From Fasciola hepatica (Eukaryota; Platyhelminthes; Trematoda; Plagiorchiida; Fasciolidae): DNA of 64,000 bases. The position numbers and the translations under genes are program-made. Positions 37,608 through 47,350 of this stretch are shown piece by piece. Each line of letters starts with the position of its first letter. Within the stretch, counting starts at the first letter, position 1. The stretch spans positions 683,501 to 747,500 of the forward strand of contig CANUEZ040000168.1 of the NCBI GenBank assembly GCA_948099385.1. The letters are read 5' to 3'. The notes beneath the pieces were generated by a model. That model searched no databases. It was not told the origin of the DNA and was given only the letters and a program-made list of their open reading frames with translations.

Positions 37608-37850
37608 TTAAATATGCTTTTGTTTTACCACATCAGTGACGTTTCCTAACTGATCAGATAATGACTTTTGTTTCACACATTAAAAATCGAGCAATCTGAT
37701 TAGTGCAAGAGGCTTTATAAGCCACTGAAGAATTAGCAATGACTGAGATTTCCTTAGTGCACGCTGAAACAATATAATGACTGCTTTCCCAATGAACAGG
37801 CTTTTGACACACAGTACAGCCAATCAGCGTCGAATATCTCAAGTGACTAT
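37608..37850 (+). repeat. Third, truncated copy of the gypsy leader
   Basis: Matches the start of unit 2 up to GAGATTTCCTT near 37,755, then continues as a diverged homologue (AGTGCACGCTGAAACAATAT) and fades by about 37,820. It supplies the left half of the crossover junction seen at 34.7-34.9 kb. Confidence 0.7.
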
Positions 37851-38389
37851 CCAGAGATGCTCAGTCACTATTTCATTGATACACAGAAACTGTTCACCTC
37901 TTAATTATCGGTCCAGCCAGTCGGTCACTTTCCAGATGGACGAACTGTATACTGTGGAATTAGGTCCAAAGAATATTTTGATACATATGCAACATTTATC
38001 CATGATACGAAAAGCTGATGGCTTCCGCTGACTGGATGGACTCGGTCACGTTGGTCGCGTCCAACTGGCCGGACCGCAATAGCTTGGCTGGAAACGTAGC
38101 TAACCGGTAAGCAGAAAGTCACCAGTTTGATTCTGGCTAGAGGCGAGGTAATTCAGATGATCTTCGTGCCATCAATGAATGCCACACATATACAAACTTA
38201 CGTTTACGCGACAATTTTAAAGCCCGTATTTGACAAATGATCAGTAAAACAAGACGGAAGTACGTAAAAGTGTGGCTGAAATCCCTTCAGAAGCATACAA
38301 CCGGCTTTGAGGTTGTCGCCGTTCTTCAGATATGCGCAACCGGTACTCCTCTGTCCATTCATCTGCATACCTGTACATTCCAATGTTAT

Positions 38390-38525
38390 GTCTTCACTAA
38401 GATCTAATTTAAATCTTCTGGAGTTTGAATGGATACTCTTTATTGGAGAGTTCACGAATAAATCACAACTGTAATTTCTGTTATTTATTCGAGTCTTAGT
38501 CACTGCTAACCCAACGAACAACGAG
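38390..38525 (-). repeat. Repeat family D, inverted arm
   Basis: The reverse complement of this stretch matches 38,612-38,740; both read through TTAGATCTTAG, an ATTCA-ACTCCAGA block, GTGGACTCT-like and CAGTGACT blocks. The two arms are separated by less than 100 bp. Confidence 0.65.
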
Positions 38526-38579
38526 GCTGCATGTGAAAGCTTTCATACTGGTAGTAAGTAGTACGTAAACGGGTGGACA

Positions 38580-38739
38580 GAATTTCCCCGGAAGCACTTG
38601 ACCTGCTTCGTGGTTGTTGCCGTTGGGTCAACAGTGACTCCGACACGAATAACTAGCAGAAAACACAGTTTTGATTCATTTGTGGACTCTTCAAAGGGGA
38701 GTATGCATTCACACTCCAGACGATTCACATTAGATCTTA

Positions 38740-38740
<1 letters not shown>
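38580..38740 (+). repeat. Repeat family D copy, plus arm
   Basis: Contains TTCCCCGGAAGCACTTGACC, shared with 21.3 kb, then CAACAGTGACTCCGACACGA and CACTCCAGACGATTCACATT. It stops exactly at TTAGATCTTAG, where the (TA)n tract starts, whereas the inverted arm continues past that point. Confidence 0.6.

Positions 38741-38792
<52 letters not shown>
38741..38792. repeat. (TA)n microsatellite
   Basis: An uninterrupted 52-bp TA tract at the end of a family D copy. Confidence 0.98.
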
Positions 38793-38794
<2 letters not shown>

Positions 38795-38894
38795 GGTGAC
38801 TCATTTCGGAAATCTGCACCTAGGACCAAGCATCCTCCTTCTAACGGTTGACCGTGTTAACCAACGATATAACATTCGGAAAATCACCATGTGA

Positions 38895-39125
38895 ATCTAA
38901 AACAGACTCTTCGTTCGTGCACGCTCCAAACGATTCAAATGAGATTACAGCTCTAAATCGACTGTGGATTGCTAAAGTTCATGATTGACTGGGCAGAAAA
39001 ATGCTGTGTATGCATACCTGATGAGCGGCAAAGCCCAGAAACCGGTCGTTTGCTACCGGGATAATTTTTCTCGTCATCCTGATACAACATTGTGCTACTC
39101 ATTTCGAAAATGACCAATAGTTTGT
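38895..39125 (+). repeat. Repeat family D copy
   Basis: Aligns with 4.6 and 21.3 kb through ACGATTCAAATGAGATTACA, CTGTGGATTGCTAAAGTTCA, GTATGCATACC and CGTCATCCTGATACAACATT. The RTE insertion begins 130 bp downstream. Confidence 0.55.
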
Positions 39126-39243
39126 GTGAAAGCCCGTGGATCAGTGAACTGGAGCGCACAGCGCGAGTAACAGCTGGTGATTGCATAACTTAGAAAACGG
39201 GAGTCAGTGGTAAACAGCACAACAAGGTGGACAGATACTACAT

Positions 39244-39255
39244 ACATTAGACGGT
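39244..39255 (+). repeat. Target-site duplication, left
   Basis: ACATTAGACGGT, repeated exactly at 42,494-42,505 and marking the insertion site of the RTE element. Confidence 0.9.
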
Positions 39256-42200
39256 AACTCACATTTTCTCAAGCCCCGTCAGCCTCTGAATCTCGGCTCC
39301 TTCAACGTGCGTACACTCATGCAGGCCGGTCAGCAGGCGTGCCTAGCCCTCACAATGAACTCTCTGAAGATTGATGTTTGCTGCTTAAGCGAAACGCGTA
39401 TCCAGGATTCGAGCAATGTAATTCAGCTAACTGCTCCTGGTATCTCATCGAGGCTTTTTCTGCGCACCTCAGGAGACGAAGCAGCTAGAGCTGTGGGTCA
39501 AAGTGGTGTAGGAATTGTCTTGACTGACAAGGCTGAGGCTGCCCTATTAGACTGGATTCCTGTTAACAGTCGTTTATGTGCTGTGAGACTCCAAGGGTCA
39601 GTCGGCGTTCGAAAGGATAGTTGTGTTAAGCGCAATTTGTTCGTGATCTCGGCGTACGCCCCAACGGACTGCAGCTCAGACTTGCAGAAAGATGAGTTCT
39701 ATGATGCCCTCGCCACTCTCGTTCGCAGCAGTAAAGGTTCCGACATTGTACTGCTAGCTGGTGACTTCAATGCACAAGTTGGCAAACTCAGTGTGTCAGA
39801 AGCCTGTTTAGGTGGGCGTTGTGCTTTACCCGCTGAGCGCACAGATAACGGGGATAGGCTTCTCCAATTTTGTGCAGACAATCGATTGTTCTTTTCTAGC
39901 ACCAATTTTCGACACAGCTCGCGTCGCACAGTGACATGGCGCTCTAACTCTACAGGTACTCTAATCTAGATTGATCATATCGCCGTAAGCTACCGGTGGC
40001 ACAGTTCTGTTCACAACTGCAGATCTTACTGGTTCACGTACGTAGAGTCGGACCATGCCTTAGTTTTAATGCGATTATCTCTCCAGCTCCATGGCCATCG
40101 TCGCAAACCGCAAACCCGATTAGCCGTGCAACGTTTGTGTGATCCAGAAGTTTGCACCCGTTATGAGCAGAAGTTAGCACATGAGCTAGGATCCACGGAG
40201 AACAGTAATGTAGATGAGCATTGGTCTCATATCAAACAGGCGATGCACGTTGCAGCGGGTTTTGCCTGTGGTCCTGGATCCGTTGTCCATCAAAGACACT
40301 GGATCTAGCAAGAGTCGCTGAGTATAATGGAGCAAAAGCGTCAGCTTTCGAACCGTAAGGAGATGAATAAGATGCGGAGAAAGCTGCAAAGACAAGTTAC
40401 GCGAAGCCTTAAGAAGGATCGCGAAAATTGGTGGGTCAATGTAGCCGAAGAAATGGAAGTGGCAGCTGCTTCAGGTAACAGTCAAAGACTGTTCAAACTT
40501 ATTCGTGACACTAGTGGACGGCGAACTCAGGTCAGTGAAGCGATTTGCAGTAGGAATGGAGAACCCATCCATAACAAACAGCAAAGGCTTGACCGATGGG
40601 CCGAGTACTTCAAGGAACAGTTTAGCTGGCCGCATGCTAGTGTAGTTACTCCCGTGTCAACAACTGTGACTTCTTGGGTGGTATCACTTGAGCCCCCATC
40701 AGAAGTAGAAGTAGAGTCATGTATTCGATTACTAAGGCGGGGGAAAGCGGCAGGTCCCGACGAACTTCCTCCAGTTTTTTTCAAACTGGGTGGTGAGGCG
40801 TTGATAAAATCACTTACCGCCTTGCTCCGTGACATTTGGAATGCGGAGCGTATTCCGTTAATATGGAGCGAGTCATTGATTGTTCCCATCTTCAAGAAGG
40901 GAATACGCAATGACTGCAGTAATCATCGCGGGATTAGCTTAATCCCGATAGTCACCAAAGTATTAGCTTCGATTTTGCTGCACCGTCTTACATCGGCTCG
41001 TGAGAGGAATGTCCGCGAACAGCAGGCTGGATTCCGTCCAGGTCGAGGATGCATCGACCAGATTTTTACTCTTCGCCGACTACTTGAAACGCGTCACACG
41101 CACCGCCGACCAACAATAATGATTTTCTTAGACCTGAAAGGCGCCTTCGATTCAGTTGATCGAACATCGCTTTTCAGTACTCTTCATCGAAAAGGTATGC
41201 CCCAGAAGTTCGTGAACCTAATGAGATCATTGTATTCTCATACTTCTGGCCGCGTAAGGGTTTACGGTGAACTATCCGGTCGGTTCGAAACGACCAGTAG
41301 TGTTCGGCAGGGATGCCCTTTGTCTCCATTCCTTTTTAACTTCGTCATGGACGAAATAATGGAGAGTGCGCTGCAAAATCTTCAGGATGTAGGCGTCGAA
41401 CTAGGAGATAGTGAAAAGCTATGTGACCTGGATTACGCAGACGACGTTGTCTGCTTGTTCGAATCCACGGAACATGCTCAGCGTGCACTAGATAATCTCG
41501 CAAGAGCTGTAGCTCCATTCGGCATGCGTTTTTCACCTTCAAAGTGCAAGATGATGTTACAAGACTGGACGTCAACGATTCCGAGCTTGATGCTCGACGG
41601 GGAGGTGCTGGCAGTTGTCGATCACTTCACCTACCTCGGTAGCTGCGTGACGACGGATGGGAGCACAGTAGTAGAGGTGAGTACGCGGATATCCAAAGCT
41701 CGAGCGGCGTACGCTGGACTGAAGCACTTGTGGCGCCGATCCGATATTTCACTGAAGTTGAAAGGTCGTGTATACTGTGCCACTGTGCGTTCAGTTTTGT
41801 TGTATGGTTGCGAAACTTGGAGTCTGTGTGCAGAAGATATTCGTCGTCTTGAGGTTTTCGACCATCGATGTTTACGTAGTATCGCTAGGATTGGGTGGAA
41901 TAGCCGAGTAAGCAACGATGAGGTAAGAAAGCGAGTATTGGGTACTAATTCAGAGAACGTTTTGTCACAGCGTATCCAACTTAGTAGACTTCGTTGGTTA
42001 GGACACGTGTTACGTATGGCAAACACACGTCTACCGTACCGTGTCCTATTCTCCGCCCCTCCTAGGGAGTGGAAGAGACCACGTGGAGGTCAACAGATGA
42101 CGTGGCAGCGAGGAATGAGAAAATGTACAGCAGACTTAGGAAAAGTAGGTGCTTCACGTCTTCGTGGTTGGGGTCCAAAAGATCCGTCCACCAGTTGGCT

Positions 42201-42372
42201 GGAGACACTGAAGGATATGGCTGCGAACCGCGAACAGTGGAGATCGTGTTGTCACTTTCTGTTGTCACTTTCTATCGAATCAGAATGTTTGATCGGTGTA
42301 CGTTTGTACAGTCAGACTGTGTATTCCGTGTGTTGGCTACTAGGGCATTCTTTTCTTTTCCCACCCATATAG
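39256..42372 (+). pseudogene. RTE endonuclease-reverse transcriptase, two in-frame stops
   Basis: One frame of 1,039 codons runs through the element, interrupted only by TAG at 39,967 (codon 238) and 40,306 (codon 351). The endonuclease shows LNLGSFNVRTL (codon 11 on, Asn 17), the catalytic Glu in LSETR (codon 46), GDFNAQVG (Asp 170, Asn 172), the IDHI block just after the first stop, and SDHALV (Asp 266, His 267). The reverse transcriptase shows GPDELPPVFFKLGG, GFRPGRGCIDQIF, FLDLKGAFDSVD (Asp 626), RQGCPLSPFLFN and DYADDVVCLF (YADD at codons 727-730). The C-terminal domain RLRWLGHVLRM to GWGPKDPSTSWLE is typical of RTE. All catalytic residues are intact. The first stop replaces a position before IDHI that is often Gln, so a C-to-T change is likely. 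Confidence 0.93.
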
Positions 42373-42493
42373 GTCCACTCCCTGTCCATCTTGTATATTC
42401 ATACTTTTTAATTCAACGTGCAACATGGTGAGAAAGGCAGTGGTCAGTGGGGCTTGCCCTACTGTTTAACGCTGTACGATGATGATGATGATG
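39256..42493 (+). mobile_element. RTE-clade non-LTR retrotransposon, nearly complete
   Basis: The 3,238-bp insertion lies between perfect 12-bp target-site duplications, contains one long reading frame, a short 3' untranslated region and a 16-bp (GAT)n tail (42,478-42,493) directly before the right duplication. RTE elements are known for about this length, a single apurinic-type endonuclease plus reverse transcriptase frame, and a short simple-repeat tail. The reading frame is already open at the first base after the duplication and enters the endonuclease within ten codons, so the 5' untranslated region and initiator are missing: a slight 5' truncation, as is common for target-primed insertion. 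Confidence 0.95.
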
Positions 42494-42505
42494 ACATTAG
42501 ACGGT
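42494..42505 (+). repeat. Target-site duplication, right
   Basis: ACATTAGACGGT, an exact copy of 39,244-39,255, immediately after the (GAT)n tail. Confidence 0.9.
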
Positions 42506-44593
42506 CGTGGAAACAAGTAAATAAAGAAACGACATAATGCCAATACACGAGAACAAATACGTGAGTGGGGAGGACGGTATATAAACGATGACAACATTGA
42601 ACTGTACTTGGAAAACAGGGTTCATAAAAGAACGGTCACATAAAGCCAATTAATATGCCGAAAACCATACGAGTTAAAGACATAGATAACATCGATTACC
42701 ACTGTCATAGAAACGAAAAAGAAATGGCTGACGAAGTGGGGGTGGACAAACAACTAAGCGCACTAGAGTGTAGATGGGTTGAATGCAAGGGTAATCCATT
42801 TGATCAGGGTAATGAGTCAAAAGCAAACGTAGATCGATGGTGGTAACGCATTGGAGATGGCCTCCAGGAATTAGTGGAAAAATGCACATGTAAAGCAACA
42901 GCAGTTGATTCATATTTGGTTCAGCGTGCGAATTCCTACAGGTGAACTGGGAATCGGGTTCATCGGGTGACTACGGAAAAACCTACGGTGTTCTACTTCT
43001 TGGCTGTTATAATTTGTAACATATTTGTAGGGGTGAATGTGAATTCCGTCGGGATATGTGAGGCATCTGGTTTACGTAACTTGAACACAAACGTCAAATA
43101 CGCACCGTAGTCTGTATGCGTCTTAAATGCTCGCACATCACCAACAATTTCAATAGGTCATATTTGAACTGTTTATAGTTTGGTTTAAGTAGCTTGCCAT
43201 ACCCATCGTGAAGTAGATTGCTCGTTTGGCATTGATGCGCAGAAGTATGGTAGGAATTTCAGTCTCCTGATCATTGTGTCATGATTAACTGCTGCACAAC
43301 CCAACTCAACCTAAGTGATACCACTGATTGCTGTGCGGTCTGTGTGATTCGCGGTCGCGTGTTCGCTTGTGATCGGACCACCGTAATCAGCTGATAACTG
43401 CTGGATCGATATTCGAACCACAAGGTGTGTGGATCAAATGACAAAGTTGATTCTACACACTAGTTACACGGGTCTTCCTCTCCTCAGACCCTAGTTTTGT
43501 GCAAGGTTCAAGTTTCTACCTTGAGCGACACAGTTCACTTTAGTGCCCCATCCTTTTTTGAAGCTGGAGTCTGTGCCTGCACGTGCAAATCCACAGACAC
43601 TCACGGCTGATCAAATTTTCATACTTTTAACCGCTGGTTTCAGCTTATGTAAACAAAACGTTTATGTTATGTGTATACCACATTAAACATTATATTGTAC
43701 GTTGAGTCGTTTTGATCATCAGCCCGATCTTTTTCGTAGATATGTACACGGCACATTATTGACCGTATTTCTTCCCTTTACCATCTCCGGTTTTCATTGT
43801 ATTTTACTTTCTAACTGTTGCTTAAATGGTATGTGTCAATTTACATGAAATCATTTTCTGCTAAAGATAGCCTCTCCATATGGGGTTCGAACCGCTAACC
43901 TTTTTAACTCCTGCATGTTACCCTATCTTTCTGACTGTACGGCCATCACTTCCGACTGGTCGATCGTGTGCTGACACGCTTGAGCACGCTCGCACTTCAC
44001 TGGTCTTTATCCGGCTCCTTTTCTGATCTCTGTCTAGAGCTAAGCGGGCAGTTTAGCTTCTAAGCTCCACAGAACCGTACGCTGTCTGCTGCCCTTCGTA
44101 AACAATATCCGTTTTCTCATTTTTTGTGTATTTTCTAACAGTCATTCCCCTAATGACCTCCTCTGCTGTCTGTTTCTGACCAAGTCTGCTATTTTATTAC
44201 GACTGATTGTACTTTCTGCTTGAAATTGTGTTAGCATTTACATTTAGTACTGGTTCCAACTGCTCTGATTGTCTGTTGAACACTACTACCCCAAACTGCC
44301 GTAATTTTATATTTGCTGCCATTTGCCGTTCGGCGAAGTATGCAATCCGCTTTCACGGTTTCTAATCAACTGCAATCTTACTAAGACGGCTTAAGACCAA
44401 GTAAACAATATTGGCAGGATCCCTAAAATCTCGGGACTCTACACTTTATAACATACCTCTTATTACCAACAATTCCATCTTTTCTATCGTTTTTCTAATA
44501 GCTCTTTATTTTCTCCTCTTCACGGAATATCTCATTCCATGTAGAATACTCTGGTAAATGACTCTGTTGTAGAAGAATTCACTGTCCGTAAAA
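42506..44593. other. Unassigned DNA
   Basis: Frames are under 80 codons. A B-box-like GGTTCGAACC occurs near 43,881, but no convincing tRNA head surrounds it. Confidence 0.45.
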
Positions 44594-45930
44594 GTGATTG
44601 GCTCACACACTAATCCAGAACCACTAGCCTGGTATGCACATCGGAAGCAGTTCCCCTTCAGCACAAAACGTTCGCAACTGGTCCATTTCCCCTCACAGGC
44701 AGGTAATCGTTCCAGTGATCGTGCACATAATCACAAACTCATTCTCCCACTCAATCGATCTTTTATCTCTTCCTCCAAGTACCGCTCCTCTCGGTGTATC
44801 GGACCACTATCTTCTCACAATTCCATAACACCTTTTTGCTTCCGTTTCCACCTCATCGTATGGATGCAGTTTTTGGTGGTACGGATCTATAGATTTAAGG
44901 GCCATGAGAGAGAAAACTTCCGGTGTCTTTACTCTGAACTTTTTACCCCTGATTCACGTGCCTCCACTGCTAACGTTATAGAGACCACACTCGAAAGTAT
45001 TAACTTGTTCCGTCCTCACGTCACCAAGCTCGGGACAGTCAAATCTCACAAATAGTCTAACCATCTATGCAAATATGCTATGTGACAAACGAGATATTTT
45101 AAGCGCTGGAGCCACTGATCAATTCAACATTCATATGACTGGTTCTTGAAGATATGTGAAAGAAACTAATGCTCTGCAGCTGTGCAGTAAGCTAAATTCG
45201 AAGGCGTTTACCACGGAGCTCTGAAATCAGTACGATACCCCTTCGGTTTCTTATATTCATTCGCGAAGATCATTTCTCATAGTTTTCTCACATCTTTCCC
45301 TCCAACGTCAGATGGTTCAGGGATTTAGATATCCTAGCAAACCAAGATTTTGCAGCCGAGTGCGTTTAGACTTTTTTCAGTTACTTCCTGTAAAGGGCCC
45401 TCTCCGTCGCCTCTTTTCAGTAAATGGGTAACAGGACGACCAAAACCGCCGGTTAAGCTTTGCCTTCTCTCGACACCTGGAAACCTCTTGAGCCGAAAGG
45501 CATCCCGCCTTTACTGCGGGAGAGTTGTGCAACTGAATGTGCGCCCAATCTCCGCCGTTAATCCAGGCTTCCATCACAAAGCTCTGTTTCACTCATTTTG
45601 AAAAACTGCCCAATACCCAGGAGTGGCGATTTTACTAAGTCACTTGGTTACCGAGCCATTTTTCTCACACCAGTTGTGCTCAAAATTGTGAAAACCGTGG
45701 TTTCGAAGAAACGTCCGAGGCATGTGGAATTCTGTGGTCTCGTAAGCGACCACCTGTATGATTTTCACCGCCAAAGGTTCATTGGCAATCTGCTAGTATA
45801 ACTCTCAGATATATTTTCCTCTTTGTTCAGCAATCACAGTGAATTACGTTTTACGTCGTTTGACATCTCCACACCCTTCAGCCAACTGCGAAACGAAGGT
45901 CCATTGTGGAGGCTATGTAGATTTTGATTC
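44594..45930 (+). pseudogene. Non-LTR retrotransposon (jockey/I-like), endonuclease end and RT start, decayed
   Basis: Pieces in different frames line up with a LINE protein. QLVHFPSQAGN (first frame) and, after a frame change, TAPLGVSDHYLLTIP (44,780-44,828) match the end of an apurinic-type endonuclease, where PLG-SDH is conserved. From about 45,580 the text reads CPISRSGDFTKSLGYRAIFL, TPVVLKIVKTVVSKKRPRHV, GLVSDHLYDFHRQRFIGNLL and, after a stop, RFTSFDISTPFS, matching NYRPISLT, the GF-x-RQRST motif and the AFDISKAFD palm motif of jockey/I-type elements. The catalytic Asp of that motif is retained (FDIS) but the second (KAFD) is lost. Stops and frame changes are frequent. The open frame at 44,594-45,055 belongs to this relic and is not a gene. 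Confidence 0.65.
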
Positions 45931-46429
45931 TTACCTCGATTCGTTCATTGAACACGAAGTTTCTTGGTGGATACTTCATTAAGATCTCAGATAATGTGGT
46001 TTTATTGATCTCACAGCAAGAGCTGCTAGCAGTTATCGTGAACCCTCCTCTCAGCCGAAGCCATTTCAGCTTTTCTATCCACTGTGTCAGCCTTCACCAC
46101 CATCTATTCTATCCATCGTCCTATCAGCTAATATCTGTTGTGATCGCTTAAGCGTTTGTGCTCACTGTACTATTCGGACTGATAGAACGTACTGAAATCA
46201 ATCCAAGCCAGAACAACGCAAACAGAAGTAGCATGAAGATCAAAGCTGCGGAATCGCACGTGAATTCTATTGCAGAATTAATTCGCATAAATATTTTGCT
46301 TGGAAAGATGCAATTAGTAAGTCCCAAATCGACTAATAGCAGCGAGCTTTGTTGTGCTTGTTTACTGCGATTCTGGTTGGCTGGAGAACCTCGGCGTATA
46401 CAGCCACGAAGTTGTACCGGGTCGGGTCC

Positions 46430-46758
46430 TGTGTGATGCCTGCTGAATCACTACAGCCACTGAATTCCAGTCTCAATTGGATAGTTCAAGGGCAGTGATT
46501 GATCCTTGACCAACAGGATAAGTATTCGATGATGTGGATCAATAGAATGAGAGCTGAATCTTGTTGAGCGGTGTTTGGTCTCAACACCAGTCCATCAGAA
46601 GGCTGGTTTGCCCGAGCCAGTGTGATCAGTATGTTTTTGGGCAACCACTGGGTACATGGATCAACGCTCAATATGACCTTGTTGTTTTACGCTAATAGAA
46701 CCAGTTTGTTCGTGAGCAAGTAAGTGTTCTCCCCCTCGGTAGTGGGGTATTTCTAAAG
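46430..46758 (+). mobile_element. Diverged gypsy LTR inside the LINE relic
   Basis: Compared with the LTR at 34.35 kb it shares GGATC-ATAGA-TGAGAG, AATCTTGT-AGCG-TGTTT, CGCT-ATA-AAC-AGTTTG and a final block ending GGTAGTGGGG opposite GCTAGTGGGA. The start is placed at TGTGATGCC, opposite TGTGTTACC. It is older than the LTRs of the tandem units. No internal gypsy sequence is attached, so it is a solo LTR or fragment. Confidence 0.5.
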
Positions 46759-46788
46759 CAGAAAGTTTTCTAGGGTCTAGAAAAACTT

Positions 46789-47350
46789 GTGTCAAATGCC
46801 GAAAACCGCTTACTTGGCTGCTTTCTTTGGGTGACATCTTTTCTCTACAACCCTCAACTGAGGCCTCATTACTTTAAATTTCCGATCTCCCTCGGTTCTT
46901 CTCAGCCTTTTTTACTTGATTTCCACTCTTTGGCCAGAAACATATCTGCGTTTGCCTGGGTACCTCCAAAAAGTTGGTTTTCTTTTCCTCGACATCCCAC
47001 CAAGGCTGTAATTTGTCCTACTCTGGAACGTTGCGGTCATTCTTGGACGAGCTTATTCTTATTCATCAGCCCTGCTGGATGCTGGACAATGGGAAGCTAT
47101 TGATTATTTTCATCGGTGACATCAAATTTGCATTCGTTAGATCATGGCCAGGCATTCTGGTTCCTTATCTGACTTCAGTGAGAAGAAACTCACCAAACTT
47201 GTCGCACTGGTGGCTTAAGTTGTTCGTTTTGTGGAAAACTGTCCCCTCTCTCGATCTCTTCATTCCCATGATGTTTATGCTTTTAGAAATAGTTAACACT
47301 CAGTCATGCAGTATTTACGCTCATCTCCTCTTTGAAGATTCACTAGAGCA
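46789..47350 (+). pseudogene. Possible C-terminal part of the same LINE
   Basis: Two overlapping frames (104 and 126 codons) contain HSLARNISAFAW and LERCGHSWTSLF, which weakly resemble the LINE block after the palm where L-EYCSHVW is conserved. If correct, the LINE at 44.6 kb continues here and the LTR at 46.4 kb was inserted into it. The similarity is short; this could also be chance. Confidence 0.3.

Noticed and set aside
39015..39062. CTGATGAGC followed by a short stem and GAAAC, a possible hammerhead
   Set aside because: The corresponding bases in the family D copies at 4.75 and 21.43 kb do not preserve the core boxes, stem II pairs only 3 bp, and no UH cleavage site follows stem III.
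40527..42026. Antisense frames of 76-131 codons across the RTE element
   Set aside because: Shadows of the RTE coding frame on the opposite strand.
43870..43960. tRNA-like B box GGTTCGAACC
   Set aside because: The motif is palindromic and no convincing A box or acceptor stem surrounds it.
44594..45055. A 153-codon plus-strand frame that could be a gene
   Set aside because: Parts of it and an overlapping frame match a LINE endonuclease end (PLG-SDH), so it is a frame-shifted retroelement relic.
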